From Acidobacteriaceae bacterium (GTDB lineage: Bacteria; Acidobacteriota; Terriglobia; Terriglobales; Acidobacteriaceae): DNA of 60,136 nucleotides. The notes below the pieces were generated by a model. The model was given only the letters and a program-made list of their open reading frames with translations. It was not told the origin of the DNA and ran no database searches. Position 1 is the first letter of the stretch. Every line of letters begins with the position of its first letter. This document shows, piece by piece, positions 8,087 to 18,581 of the stretch. A program made the position numbers and the translations under genes. The DNA lies in assembly GCA_030041515.1 (NCBI GenBank), contig JASHNS010000040.1, positions 1 through 60,136 of the forward strand. Direction: 5' to 3'.

Positions 8087-9427
8087 CTACCAGGTCTGCG
8101 TGGCCACAATATTCTCGCTGCTGAGCAGGCCGGCCTGAATTTTTGCATGCAGAACGATCTGCAGGTTGCGGTTCTGCCATCCCGCCGGAATCCGGGCAGC
8201 CATGTCGGCCATCTCGTGCGGGTTGGTGAGGAATCGGGCCGCTGCCAGCGTTCCGTAGCTGCCGATTCCCGCCGCGATGATGACGACGTGGCCGTCCTGC
8301 GGATCGATCAGCCGGGAGACGGTTGCGTAATCGTCGGTCATGTCGCCATTGGGCAGGTCGACTGCAACCCAGGCGGGAAACTTGTGCCACGTATCGACGA
8401 TGGCGTTGCCGTTGCGAAAGACGAAGCGCAGCGGACTGGTCATCTTCAGGGTCCAGGGATTGTTGAAGGCTCCTACAAGGATGGCGGGAGAGTCCTCCAG
8501 ATCCCCGACGGTGATGTCGGTGCCATAGCGGAGATCGTAGCGTTCCTGAGACTGAGTGATCAGCGACACCAGCATCGCACACGCCGGGCCGTCGAGCGTG
8601 GTATTGCGGACGGGGATGAGAGCAGACGCTGGAATCGACTGATTGGGGCCAAGCTGGACGAAGAATTCGGGGCCGACATTATCGGTGTGATGTTCCTTGC
8701 TGTACTCTTCCAGGAAGCTGTGCGATAGCCGATAGACGGCATTGGAGCCGGCATAGATAATCACAGGCTTGCCACTGGCGAAAACCGGAGCCCAGAAGGT
8801 TTTGAGAACGCCCGGCGAGCGAGAAGCGTACCAGGACCGCACAGGCCAGATGGCTGCGAGGGCAAGCAGAATGGCCACGCCCAGCGCGATCCAGAACGGC
8901 CTGCGGAGCCGGCGGGGACCTGCTGCCTCATTCTTCTGTGCTTCCTGCTCGACGGGAGCAGCGAGGGTGATCTCCACGCTGCGCCGGTCTGTACGCAGTT
9001 TCGAGACCAATTCCGGGGTGGGACCGGAAGCGCCGCTGTCGAGCGGCGTGAAGATCGCGCGATACGAGCCGGAAGGGATCTCGATGCGAACGGGGTCGGC
9101 TGAAGATGAGGGACTTTGGTAGTACTGGGCCAGCCGTTTTCGTATATCGGCGGCGCGCATCCGGACCACCGGATCGTCGCTGGTATCGTAATCGCAGCTG
9201 CGCCCAAAGACCTCGATCCCAATGACCCGCTCGCGCAGGGCTTCATGCTCATTGTGAAGGCTGCGCTCGACCACGTAACGCAGCAGTTCCTGACACTGTT
9301 TGCTGGTGCGGAAAGGGGCGCTGCGAAGGATCCGCTCGAGGGCCTCGCGGACCACTACAGGCTCAACAGCGGGGGAAATGGAGAGAGTGCGCTCGGTGTA
9401 CGGCACGTACGGCCTCCCAGACGACAA
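8087..9427 (-). CDS. Membrane-anchored putative regulator, lineage-specific family
   Basis: The protein has 446 residues. The N-terminal ~110 residues ('FRTSKQCQELLRYVVE', 'LRERVIGIEVFG', 'YDTSDDPVVRMRAADIRKRL') belong to a family I know from Acidobacteria genomes, often with a CadC/adenylate-cyclase-like layout. A single transmembrane helix lies near residues 177-197 (FWIALGVAILLALAAIW). The ~240-residue C-terminal part is predicted periplasmic and looks like a ligand-sensing domain ('GKPVIIYAGSNAVYRLSHSF'). The N-terminal segment may be a divergent DNA-binding fold, but I see no classic helix-turn-helix. It lies divergent from the GH31 gene and may control it. It is hypothetical as to function. 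Confidence 0.75.
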   Translation of the reverse strand: MSSGRPYVPYTERTLSISPAVEPVVVREALERILRSAPFRTSKQCQELLRYVVERSLHNEHEALRERVIGIEVFGRSCDYDTSDDPVVRMRAADIRKRLAQYYQSPSSSADPVRIEIPSGSYRAIFTPLDSGASGPTPELVSKLRTDRRSVEITLAAPVEQEAQKNEAAGPRRLRRPFWIALGVAILLALAAIWPVRSWYASRSPGVLKTFWAPVFASGKPVIIYAGSNAVYRLSHSFLEEYSKEHHTDNVGPEFFVQLGPNQSIPASALIPVRNTTLDGPACAMLVSLITQSQERYDLRYGTDITVGDLEDSPAILVGAFNNPWTLKMTSPLRFVFRNGNAIVDTWHKFPAWVAVDLPNGDMTDDYATVSRLIDPQDGHVVIIAAGIGSYGTLAAARFLTNPHEMADMAARIPAGWQNRNLQIVLHAKIQAGLLSSENIVATQTW

Positions 9428-9711
9428 ATGAGCCTCAAAGGATGCGGGGAGCCCGAAGGCGGGCCACCAGCACTACTGCTGTTTATTTTTGAAAGCTCCT
9501 GGCTTTTGGGAACGATCCCAGGAGCGGGGACTCATGTACATTTACTGCAGCGGCACCATATTAATGAGGAGAGATCAACTAGTCAACTCAACCGATTTAG
9601 TCGATTGGCCGCAAAAGCGCAAAAGCTCCGGTTTCGCGGGAGCCCTGCCTCGGAGTCAACACGAGGAGGGGCCGCCGGCGGCCGCATGGCACAAAACAGA
9701 GGGGAAAACCA
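9428..9711. promoter_or_regulatory. Divergent promoter region, regulator and GH31
   Basis: 284 bp with no gene. It contains a hairpin with an 8-bp stem, GCTCCTGG (9495-9502) with CCAGGAGC (9518-9525), and a locally AT-richer stretch (about 9530-9610) where promoters are likely. No convincing -35/-10 pair can be named. A nine-codon ORF ending at 9714 that overlaps the GH31 GTG is too short and unsupported to call. Confidence 0.45.
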
Positions 9712-12081
9712 GTGAGAGCAAACTCCGACAAGCGGCGAGTCAGGCTGCAGGCTATTGCATGGGCCGCGTTCCTTACCACGATCGGAGCGTGGGCGCAGTC
9801 GGCCCCTCGCCACCCGGATGTAGTGATGGGAGAGCGTCAAACAGCCAGCGCCGAGCTCTTCCGCCTGACCAACGGAACACTGCGCGTGGAGCCATGCGGA
9901 GGGGAGGTGATGCGGGTCACCTACGTCACCGGAACCTCGATCCCCGACTTGAGCAATCCGGCGGTGGGCGATTCGGCGTGCCGCCGCGCGGCATTTCGGG
10001 TGTACGACGCGGGCGGCGCGATTGAGATCGTGAGCGGCGCGGTCCGCGCGGACGTCGACAAGAACAGCTCAGCGGTCAGCTTCAGCCTGTACGGGAAGCC
10101 GATGCTTGCTGAAACGAGCTGGCCGTTTCCGCGGAGGATTGTTCCAACGGTGACGGACGGGGCGGAGGTCCATTCCGCGTCGGTATGGTTTGCGCTCAGT
10201 CCGGATGAACGGCTCTACGGCCTGGGGCAGCACCAGACGGGCCTGCTGAACGAGAGAAACACGCAGCTGATTCTCTCCCAGGACAACACCAACGTTTCAA
10301 TTCCCTTCTTTCTATCTTCCCGAGGCTATGGGGTTCTGTGGAACAACGCCGCAGTCACGAACTGGAATAACCGATTCCGGCAGGTGGTGACTTTTCAGTC
10401 GAACGATGCTGACGCCGTGGATTATTACTTTATCGGCGGCCCTTCGTTTGACAGCATCGTCGCCGGATACCGGCGCCTGAGCGGGGGCGTACCTCTTTTT
10501 CCGCGCTGGGCATATGGGTACTGGCAGTCCCGGCTGGCTTATGCCTCCCGCCAACAACTGCTGGACACCGCCGCAAAATATCGCGCGCTGCATCTGCCGC
10601 TCGACAACATCGTGCTGGATGCGGGATGGGAAACCACGTTTGGGTCGAGGATATTCAATTCGAATTACCCTGATCCGGCCTCGATGGTGCGGCAGCTGCA
10701 CGACGAGCACGTCCATCTGATGGTTTCCATCTGGCCGCTCTTCCAGACGGGCAGCGCTAACTTCGATGCAATGAAGTCGCACGGCTACTTTGTCAGGCCA
10801 GGGCCCAATGCCCTGCCGGCTTATCTGCCGGGGGCGCGACTTTACGACGCCTTCAGCCAGGGAGCGCGGCAACTCTACTGGCTCCAGGTGAAGCGATCGC
10901 TTTACGACATTGGTGTGGATGCGTACTGGATGGATTCAACGGAGCCTGCGGACCTGTATGCGGAGGAGCACGGTTCGATGCTGGCAGGAGCCAAAACGGC
11001 GATGGGGGATGGCTCGAAATTCGCCAACATGTATCCGCTGATGACGACGAAGGCTATCTTTGACGGGCTGCGCCGCCAGCCGGGAAACAAGCGAGCCTTC
11101 ATCCTGACCCGGTCGGCCTTTACCGGCATGCAGAGAAATGCGGCTGCGGTGTGGTCGGGCGATACCGTGACCACGTTCGACGCCCTGCGGCGGCAGATTC
11201 CGGCGGCTCTGAACTATTCCATGAGCGGCCTGCCCTACTGGACGAGCGATATCGGCGGTTTCGTCGGCGGCGATGCGGCCGATCCGCGTTTTCGGCCGTT
11301 ATTCGTGCGGTGGTACGAATTCGGGGCCTTCTGCCCGATCTTCCGCGCCCACGGAGCGCGCAGTGCGAACGAGCTTTGGTCTTACGGAGCAAAGGCACAG
11401 CGAATACTGACTCTCTACGACCGGCTCCGCTATCGGCTGATGCCCTATATCTACACCACAGCGGCGATGACAACCTTCGATAACTACACTCCGATGCGGG
11501 CATTGGTGTTTGATTTCCCGGCGGACCCGAAGGCGCTGGATATCAACAGCGAATATATGTTCGGCCCTTCGATTCTGGTGGCGCCGGTTACAACGCGAGG
11601 AGCGACCTTGCGGGACGTGTACCTGCCGAAAGGCAGCGACTGGTATGACTTTTGGACAGGGCGTCGACTCAGCGGCGGACAGACGGTTCACCGCGCGGCG
11701 CCTCTGGGAGTGCTGCCAATCTACGTACGCGCGGGCAGCATTCTGCCCATGGGGCCTGAGGAAGAGTACACGGGAGAGTATCCAAATGGGCCCATCGAAT
11801 TGCGGATCTATCCGGGACGCGATGGAGATGCCAGGCTCTACTCCGACGATGGCGTGACGTATGACTACGAAAACGGGCAATTTGCGTGGCTTCCGATGCA
11901 CTGGGATAACGCGTCGCGGGTGCTCACCCTGGAAGGGCGGCAGGGCTCATTCGCTGGGATGGCGCAGAGCCGCAGTTTTGTGGTGACGATCGTTGGCCCC
12001 GGGCACGGCACGGGCGAGGCAGTCAGCAGGAGCGGAGAGCGGGTAAGTTACAGGGGCGTTCCGGTGCACGTCCACATGTAA
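9712..12081 (+). CDS. Exported GH31 alpha-glycosidase (alpha-xylosidase/alpha-glucosidase type)
   Basis: A retaining exo-glycosidase that removes terminal alpha-linked sugars; probably periplasmic. 789 residues start at a GTG preceded by GAGGGGAAAACCA, with a signal peptide ending AWAQS. An N-terminal galactose-mutarotase-like sandwich ('RLYGLGQHQTG') is followed by a (beta/alpha)8 barrel from about residue 265. The nucleophile is D408 in 'YWMDSTEP' and the acid/base is D484 in 'WSGDT'. C-terminal sandwich domains follow ('SILVAPVT', 'VRAGSILPMGP'). The barrel and 'WMDSTEP' resemble the alpha-xylosidase/alpha-glucosidase branch, but substrate cannot be decided here. It converges on the GH16 gene with 25 bp between stops. 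Confidence 0.93.
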   Translation: MRANSDKRRVRLQAIAWAAFLTTIGAWAQSAPRHPDVVMGERQTASAELFRLTNGTLRVEPCGGEVMRVTYVTGTSIPDLSNPAVGDSACRRAAFRVYDAGGAIEIVSGAVRADVDKNSSAVSFSLYGKPMLAETSWPFPRRIVPTVTDGAEVHSASVWFALSPDERLYGLGQHQTGLLNERNTQLILSQDNTNVSIPFFLSSRGYGVLWNNAAVTNWNNRFRQVVTFQSNDADAVDYYFIGGPSFDSIVAGYRRLSGGVPLFPRWAYGYWQSRLAYASRQQLLDTAAKYRALHLPLDNIVLDAGWETTFGSRIFNSNYPDPASMVRQLHDEHVHLMVSIWPLFQTGSANFDAMKSHGYFVRPGPNALPAYLPGARLYDAFSQGARQLYWLQVKRSLYDIGVDAYWMDSTEPADLYAEEHGSMLAGAKTAMGDGSKFANMYPLMTTKAIFDGLRRQPGNKRAFILTRSAFTGMQRNAAAVWSGDTVTTFDALRRQIPAALNYSMSGLPYWTSDIGGFVGGDAADPRFRPLFVRWYEFGAFCPIFRAHGARSANELWSYGAKAQRILTLYDRLRYRLMPYIYTTAAMTTFDNYTPMRALVFDFPADPKALDINSEYMFGPSILVAPVTTRGATLRDVYLPKGSDWYDFWTGRRLSGGQTVHRAAPLGVLPIYVRAGSILPMGPEEEYTGEYPNGPIELRIYPGRDGDARLYSDDGVTYDYENGQFAWLPMHWDNASRVLTLEGRQGSFAGMAQSRSFVVTIVGPGHGTGEAVSRSGERVSYRGVPVHVHM

Positions 12082-12106
12082 CTGCCGGGCTGTATCGACA
12101 TAGAGC

Positions 12107-13309
12107 CTAGTTCGTATAGAGGCGGACGTAGTCGACGAGCGCCTGCGCCGGGAAAGGCGTGGCGCTGTTCGGCGAGCCGGGCCAGTTCCCTCCTACTGCC
12201 AGGTTCAGGAGGATGAAGGCTCCACTGCCGGAATCGAAGGGCCAGACGGCGCCGGGTTGGGTGGAGAGGTTCGAGGAGTTGTAGGTGGCGTAGATGTTCG
12301 AGGGCGAATCGATGTAGTAGGAGATGGAACCCTTCGTCCAGATCATGCCATAGGTGTGCCAGGCGGAGGCCGAGAAGCCTGGGCCGGCGGAGCCGGGATA
12401 GTGCTCGGTCATGTTGAGGCTGGTGCCGTGAATGGAGCCGGCTACCCAGTCGGGCGAGGGCGCGTTGATGTGCTCCATGATGTCCTGCTCGCCGCAGGCG
12501 GGCCACTGAAGCGTAGCGACGCTGTTGCCAAGCAGCCAGAAGGCCGGCCAGAGGCCCTGTCCTTCGGTGAATTGCATGCGAGCCTCGATGCGGCCGTAGG
12601 TGAAGCTGAAAAGGCCCTGAGTTTTGAGCCGCGCCGAGGTATAGACGCCGGTGGAGGGCTGCTGCGCGACAATGTGCAGATAGCCGTCGGTGCCGACGTA
12701 GGCGTTGGGGCTGGAAGTATTGCAGGGCGCGGCGGAGGACTTCCAGGCGCAGTAGGTTTCCAGCTCCCGATTGCCAAAACCGCTGTTTCCGGTGTCGTAG
12801 GTCCATGTTTGCGGGTTGGGCCGGGCGTTGGCGCCGGTTGAGTTGGAGAACTCATCGCTCCAGACAAGCGTGCCGGAAGGGATGCTGATGGAAAAGATCT
12901 GGCTGGCGACGGCGCTGGCGGTATCGCCGGAGGAGAGGGCAATGGCTTTGACGGTGACGGTCGAGTCAATGAGGAACGGCGCGAAATACTGAGGCGAGGA
13001 CGCGGAAGGCGTGGTGCCGTCGAGCGTGTAGTAGATCGTGGCGCCGGAAGTGCTGTCCGTGAGGGTGACGATTTGCGCGCCGCTTTGGGCGGCGGTTGTG
13101 GCGATCGCGGGCGTTGCGGGCCGGGTTGTGCCTGCGCCGCGAGGGGCGCCGCGACTGACCGGGCCGGATGCGAGAACCAGGGCCGGCGCGGCGAGCAGAA
13201 TGACGAGGCCTGTGAGGCAGCAGAGCCATGTGAGCGGGGAGGCGGTGAGGATTGCCGGACGACTGGCCGAAAAAGTTGACGGCGCGCTTTCCCGGGTACG
13301 GCTCTTCAT
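12107..13309 (-). CDS. Exported GH16 beta-glucanase with CHB_HEX_C-like domain
   Basis: An endo-acting beta-1,3 or beta-1,3-1,4-glucanase candidate. 400 residues start at the ATG at 13309 behind a GGAGACG ribosome site; the frame is open further upstream but that part overlaps katG. A signal peptide (LTGLVILLAAPALVLASG) precedes a roughly 75-residue chitobiase/hexosaminidase-C-terminal-like beta domain ('ATIYYTLDGTTPSASSPQY'). The GH16 jelly-roll follows from about residue 155 ('LVWSDEFSN'). The catalytic ExDxxE motif is E274-Q-D276-I-M-E279, nucleophile E274 and acid/base E279. 'GRIEARMQFTEGQGLWPAFW' is the family's substrate-cleft signature. Laminarinase-type activity is most likely by resemblance. 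Confidence 0.92.
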   Translation of the reverse strand: MKSRTRESAPSTFSASRPAILTASPLTWLCCLTGLVILLAAPALVLASGPVSRGAPRGAGTTRPATPAIATTAAQSGAQIVTLTDSTSGATIYYTLDGTTPSASSPQYFAPFLIDSTVTVKAIALSSGDTASAVASQIFSISIPSGTLVWSDEFSNSTGANARPNPQTWTYDTGNSGFGNRELETYCAWKSSAAPCNTSSPNAYVGTDGYLHIVAQQPSTGVYTSARLKTQGLFSFTYGRIEARMQFTEGQGLWPAFWLLGNSVATLQWPACGEQDIMEHINAPSPDWVAGSIHGTSLNMTEHYPGSAGPGFSASAWHTYGMIWTKGSISYYIDSPSNIYATYNSSNLSTQPGAVWPFDSGSGAFILLNLAVGGNWPGSPNSATPFPAQALVDYVRLYTN

Positions 13310-13382
13310 GAACGTCTCCGCAGCAGAAGGAGATGCTCCGGACAGCTCGCGGCGCGACTGTTGCCGGGTCGGTCTCAATCCT

Positions 13383-13412
13383 GTCCGCCGGCGACGGGAG
13401 TCGCCGGCGGAC
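13383..13412 (-). terminator. Strong hairpin after katG (no U-tract)
   Basis: A perfect 13-bp stem, GTCCGCCGGCGAC / GTCGCCGGCGGAC, has a GGGA loop and sits 11 nt beyond the katG stop. There is no run of T after it on the minus strand. It is a 3'-end protecting or Rho-type hairpin rather than a textbook intrinsic terminator. It shares the ends GTCCGC...GAC with the palindrome at 51863-51901. Confidence 0.55.
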
Positions 13413-13422
13413 GTCACCCATG

Positions 13423-15866
<2,444 letters not shown>

Positions 15867-15873
15867 ATTGACT

Positions 15874-16785
15874 ATGGAATTCCACCAACTGCGATACATC
15901 TGCGCGATCGCCGAGACGGGCAGTTTCAGCCGGGCGGCAGAGCGATGCCAGATCGCACAGCCGTCGCTTTCGCAGCAGGTGCTGAAGCTGGAGGAAGAGC
16001 TGGGGGCGAAGCTGTTCGACCGGCTGGGACGAAGCGTACGGCTGACCGAAGCGGGGCGCGCGTTTCTGCCTCGCGCTCGGGCGATTCTGAACCAGATGGA
16101 GGAGGCGCGGGCCAGCGTCGCCGATCAGATTGCGGATGTGCGAGGGAGCGTCGCGGCAGGAGTGATTCCCACGATTGCGCCTTACCTGATGCCTGCGTAC
16201 GCAGCAGCGTTTGCGAAGGCGTATCCCGAAGCCAGGCTGCGCATTGTGGAGGAGACGACACCGATTCTGGTGGAGGAGCTGCGCAGCCTTTCGGTGGACC
16301 TGGCCATTTTGGCGCTGCCGCTGCGGCACAAAGACCTGGAAGTGTTTCCGCTGGGCACGGAGCCGCTGTATGCGGTGCTGCCCGGGGATCACGCGCAGGC
16401 GGGGGCAAAGTCGATTGCGCTGCGGGAATTGCGCGGAGAGCGGTTCGTGATGCTTCGCGACGGGCACTGTTTCCGCGACCTGAGCATTGCGGCGTGCACG
16501 CATGCGCGGGTGGAACCGCGGATCGCATTTGAGAGCGACCAGTTCCGGAGCGTGCTGGGGATGGTGGCCGCAGGGGTAGGGGTTTCACTGGTACCCGCGA
16601 TGGCGGTGGACCGGAGCGCGGGGTGCCGTTACGTGCGCCTGAGCGATGCGCGGGCCACGCGAACGATTGTCGCCGCCGTGCTGCGGGGACGCAGCTTCAA
16701 CCGCGTACAGCAGGCGTTTTTGTCAGGGCTGAGAAAAGCGGGAAGCGGCAAGGCACAGTCGCTTGCTGAATCCCGCAGTTTGTGA
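15874..16785 (+). CDS. oxyR: LysR-family peroxide sensor
   Basis: The protein has 303 residues. The N-terminal winged helix-turn-helix (about residues 2-60) carries 'ETGSFSRAAERCQIAQPSLS'. The substrate-binding-like domain contains the redox pair C199 and C208 in 'DGHCFRDLSIAAC', the same spacing and numbering as E. coli OxyR. This is therefore a genuine thiol peroxide sensor rather than a generic LysR. I use the ATG at 15874; a TTG two codons earlier is also in frame. Oxidation should switch it to activate katG. It converges on the GH13 gene with 11 bp between stops. Confidence 0.93.
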   Translation: MEFHQLRYICAIAETGSFSRAAERCQIAQPSLSQQVLKLEEELGAKLFDRLGRSVRLTEAGRAFLPRARAILNQMEEARASVADQIADVRGSVAAGVIPTIAPYLMPAYAAAFAKAYPEARLRIVEETTPILVEELRSLSVDLAILALPLRHKDLEVFPLGTEPLYAVLPGDHAQAGAKSIALRELRGERFVMLRDGHCFRDLSIAACTHARVEPRIAFESDQFRSVLGMVAAGVGVSLVPAMAVDRSAGCRYVRLSDARATRTIVAAVLRGRSFNRVQQAFLSGLRKAGSGKAQSLAESRSL

Positions 16786-16796
16786 GGGGCGCTTCC

Positions 16797-18566
16797 CTAC
16801 CGCACCCGACCGATGTAGACGCCGTAAGGGCCGAGCTGAACCGACTGGAGTGAGTCCGGAGCGGGCGCGCCGGGGGAGATGAGCAGCGTGTGCAGGCGCT
16901 GGCCGGTCACTCGCTGCGGTTGCAGATCGAAGCGGATGGTTTGGGACTGCGCGGTGAAATTGCAGGCGACGACGACGGCTTCTCCGTCGGACGCCTGACG
17001 CAACCAGGAGAGGACGTGGGTGTCGGCGGTGTTGAGCATGATTTCGCGGCCGGCGTGGAGCGCGGGATCCTGCTGTTTGAGGGCGATGAGCTGCTGGTAC
17101 CAGTGCAGCATGGAATTGGGCTGCTGCTCTTCGGCAGCGACATTCCAGGTGGCGTAGGTAGGCGGGATGGGCAGCCAGGTTTTGACGCCGGCAGGAGAAA
17201 AGCCGGCGTTGGGCGCATCCTTCCACTGCATGGGCGTGCGTTCGCCGTCGCGGCCCTTCTCTTGGGGCCAGCCGCGAATGCCGATGGGGTCGCGGACATC
17301 TTCTTTGCGCGTGGGCGGCGTGGTGACCATGCCGATTTCGTCGCCGTAGTACATCATGGCGGTGTCGCGCGAGGCAAAGAGGATGGTGGAGAGGACGCGG
17401 CCGATATTGTCGTGATACGGCCCGTAGCCGAAGACGGAGTGGCCTGAGGCGTCGAACTGATAGCGATCCCAGCGCGGATTGTCGTGGTTGTCAAAGACGA
17501 AGAGCGGCTCGTGGCCGTCGATCTGGGTTTCGGCCTCGTTGATGCGACGGCGGAAGAGCGGGACATTCCACTGGTTGATGAAGCCGATCTCCATGTCCAT
17601 GGGGAGCTCGAGCTCGTCATTGTGCACGCCGTACCAGGAGCGGAGGTCGGCGACGGAATCGAGGTAGGTTTCGCCGATCAGGACGACTTTGCGGCCTGCG
17701 GTCCGGTCGGCCACCTGGCGGAGCTGGCGGATGACGGTATGCACTTCGGGCAGGTCGTCGGTGTAAATGGTCTGGACGACTTTGTCGCCGTAGGCGTTGA
17801 TGAGGGGCTTGCCGTTGGGGCCGAGGACGTACGGCTCGTCGCGATCCTGCGGATCCTCGAAGAGCGAGGTGATGGCATCGAGGCGGAAGCCGGCGACGCC
17901 ATGGCGGATCCAGAAGCGTTCGACGCTGTACATGGCCTGGCGAACCTGGGGATTGCTCCAGTTGAGGTCAGGCTGCTGGATGTAAAAGCGATGGTAGTAG
18001 TACTGCCGGCGGGCTGGGTCCCACTGCCAGGCGGAACCGCCGAAGAGGGATTCCCAATTGTTGGGCGGCTCGCGATGGCCGTTGACCATTTTTGGATCTC
18101 GCCACATGTACCAGTCGGCTTTGGGATTGGTGCGGGAGCTTGCGGACTCTTTGAACCAGGGATGCTGGTCGGAGGTGTGATTGAGGACCAGGTCCATGAT
18201 GATGCCGATGTGACGCTGGTGGGCCGCGGCGACGAGGCGATCGAAGTCGGCGAGGGTGCCGTACTGGGGGTCGATGCTGTAGTAGTCGGAGATGTCGTAG
18301 CCGAAGTCGACCTGGGGCGAGGGATAGATGGGCGTGAGCCAGATGGCGTTGATGCCGAGCTTTTGCAGGTAGTCCAGGCGCGAGGTGATGCCGTTGAGAT
18401 CGCCTATGCCGTCGCCGTTGGAATCCTGAAAGCTGCGCGGATAAATTTCGTAGATGACGGCGTTTTTCCACCAGTTCGCGCTCTCGCGCGCGCTTTGCGC
18501 GGGAAGCGCCGAAGCGCAGGCGAGCGCCAGGAGAGTGGCTGCGAGGAATCGGCGGGATGTCAGCAT
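16797..18566 (-). CDS. Exported GH13 alpha-glucosidase-type enzyme
   Basis: The 589-residue precursor has a signal peptide (FLAATLLALACASALPAQ), so it acts outside the cytoplasm. GH13 motifs are complete: 'DLVLNHTS', nucleophile D230 in 'GFRLDAI', acid/base E299 in 'IGETYL' and D362 in 'FDNHDNPR'. The early 'IYEIYPRSFQDSNGDGIGDLNGI' region is the calcium-loop signature of the alpha-glucosidase/oligo-1,6-glucosidase/trehalulose branch. The alanine after the nucleophile points weakly to alpha-1,4 rather than alpha-1,6 bonds. It starts 15 bp after the other GH13 gene (ATG after GGAGC), third in the receptor-GH13-GH13 operon. It probably turns short maltodextrins into glucose. Confidence 0.93.
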   Translation of the reverse strand: MLTSRRFLAATLLALACASALPAQSARESANWWKNAVIYEIYPRSFQDSNGDGIGDLNGITSRLDYLQKLGINAIWLTPIYPSPQVDFGYDISDYYSIDPQYGTLADFDRLVAAAHQRHIGIIMDLVLNHTSDQHPWFKESASSRTNPKADWYMWRDPKMVNGHREPPNNWESLFGGSAWQWDPARRQYYYHRFYIQQPDLNWSNPQVRQAMYSVERFWIRHGVAGFRLDAITSLFEDPQDRDEPYVLGPNGKPLINAYGDKVVQTIYTDDLPEVHTVIRQLRQVADRTAGRKVVLIGETYLDSVADLRSWYGVHNDELELPMDMEIGFINQWNVPLFRRRINEAETQIDGHEPLFVFDNHDNPRWDRYQFDASGHSVFGYGPYHDNIGRVLSTILFASRDTAMMYYGDEIGMVTTPPTRKEDVRDPIGIRGWPQEKGRDGERTPMQWKDAPNAGFSPAGVKTWLPIPPTYATWNVAAEEQQPNSMLHWYQQLIALKQQDPALHAGREIMLNTADTHVLSWLRQASDGEAVVVACNFTAQSQTIRFDLQPQRVTGQRLHTLLISPGAPAPDSLQSVQLGPYGVYIGRVR

Positions 18567-18581
18567 ACGTCTGCTCCGAGG

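Noticed and set aside
9686-9715. Nine-codon ORF with its stop overlapping the GH31 GTG
   Set aside because: Could be a leader peptide, but it has no ribosome site and nothing about its codons points to control.
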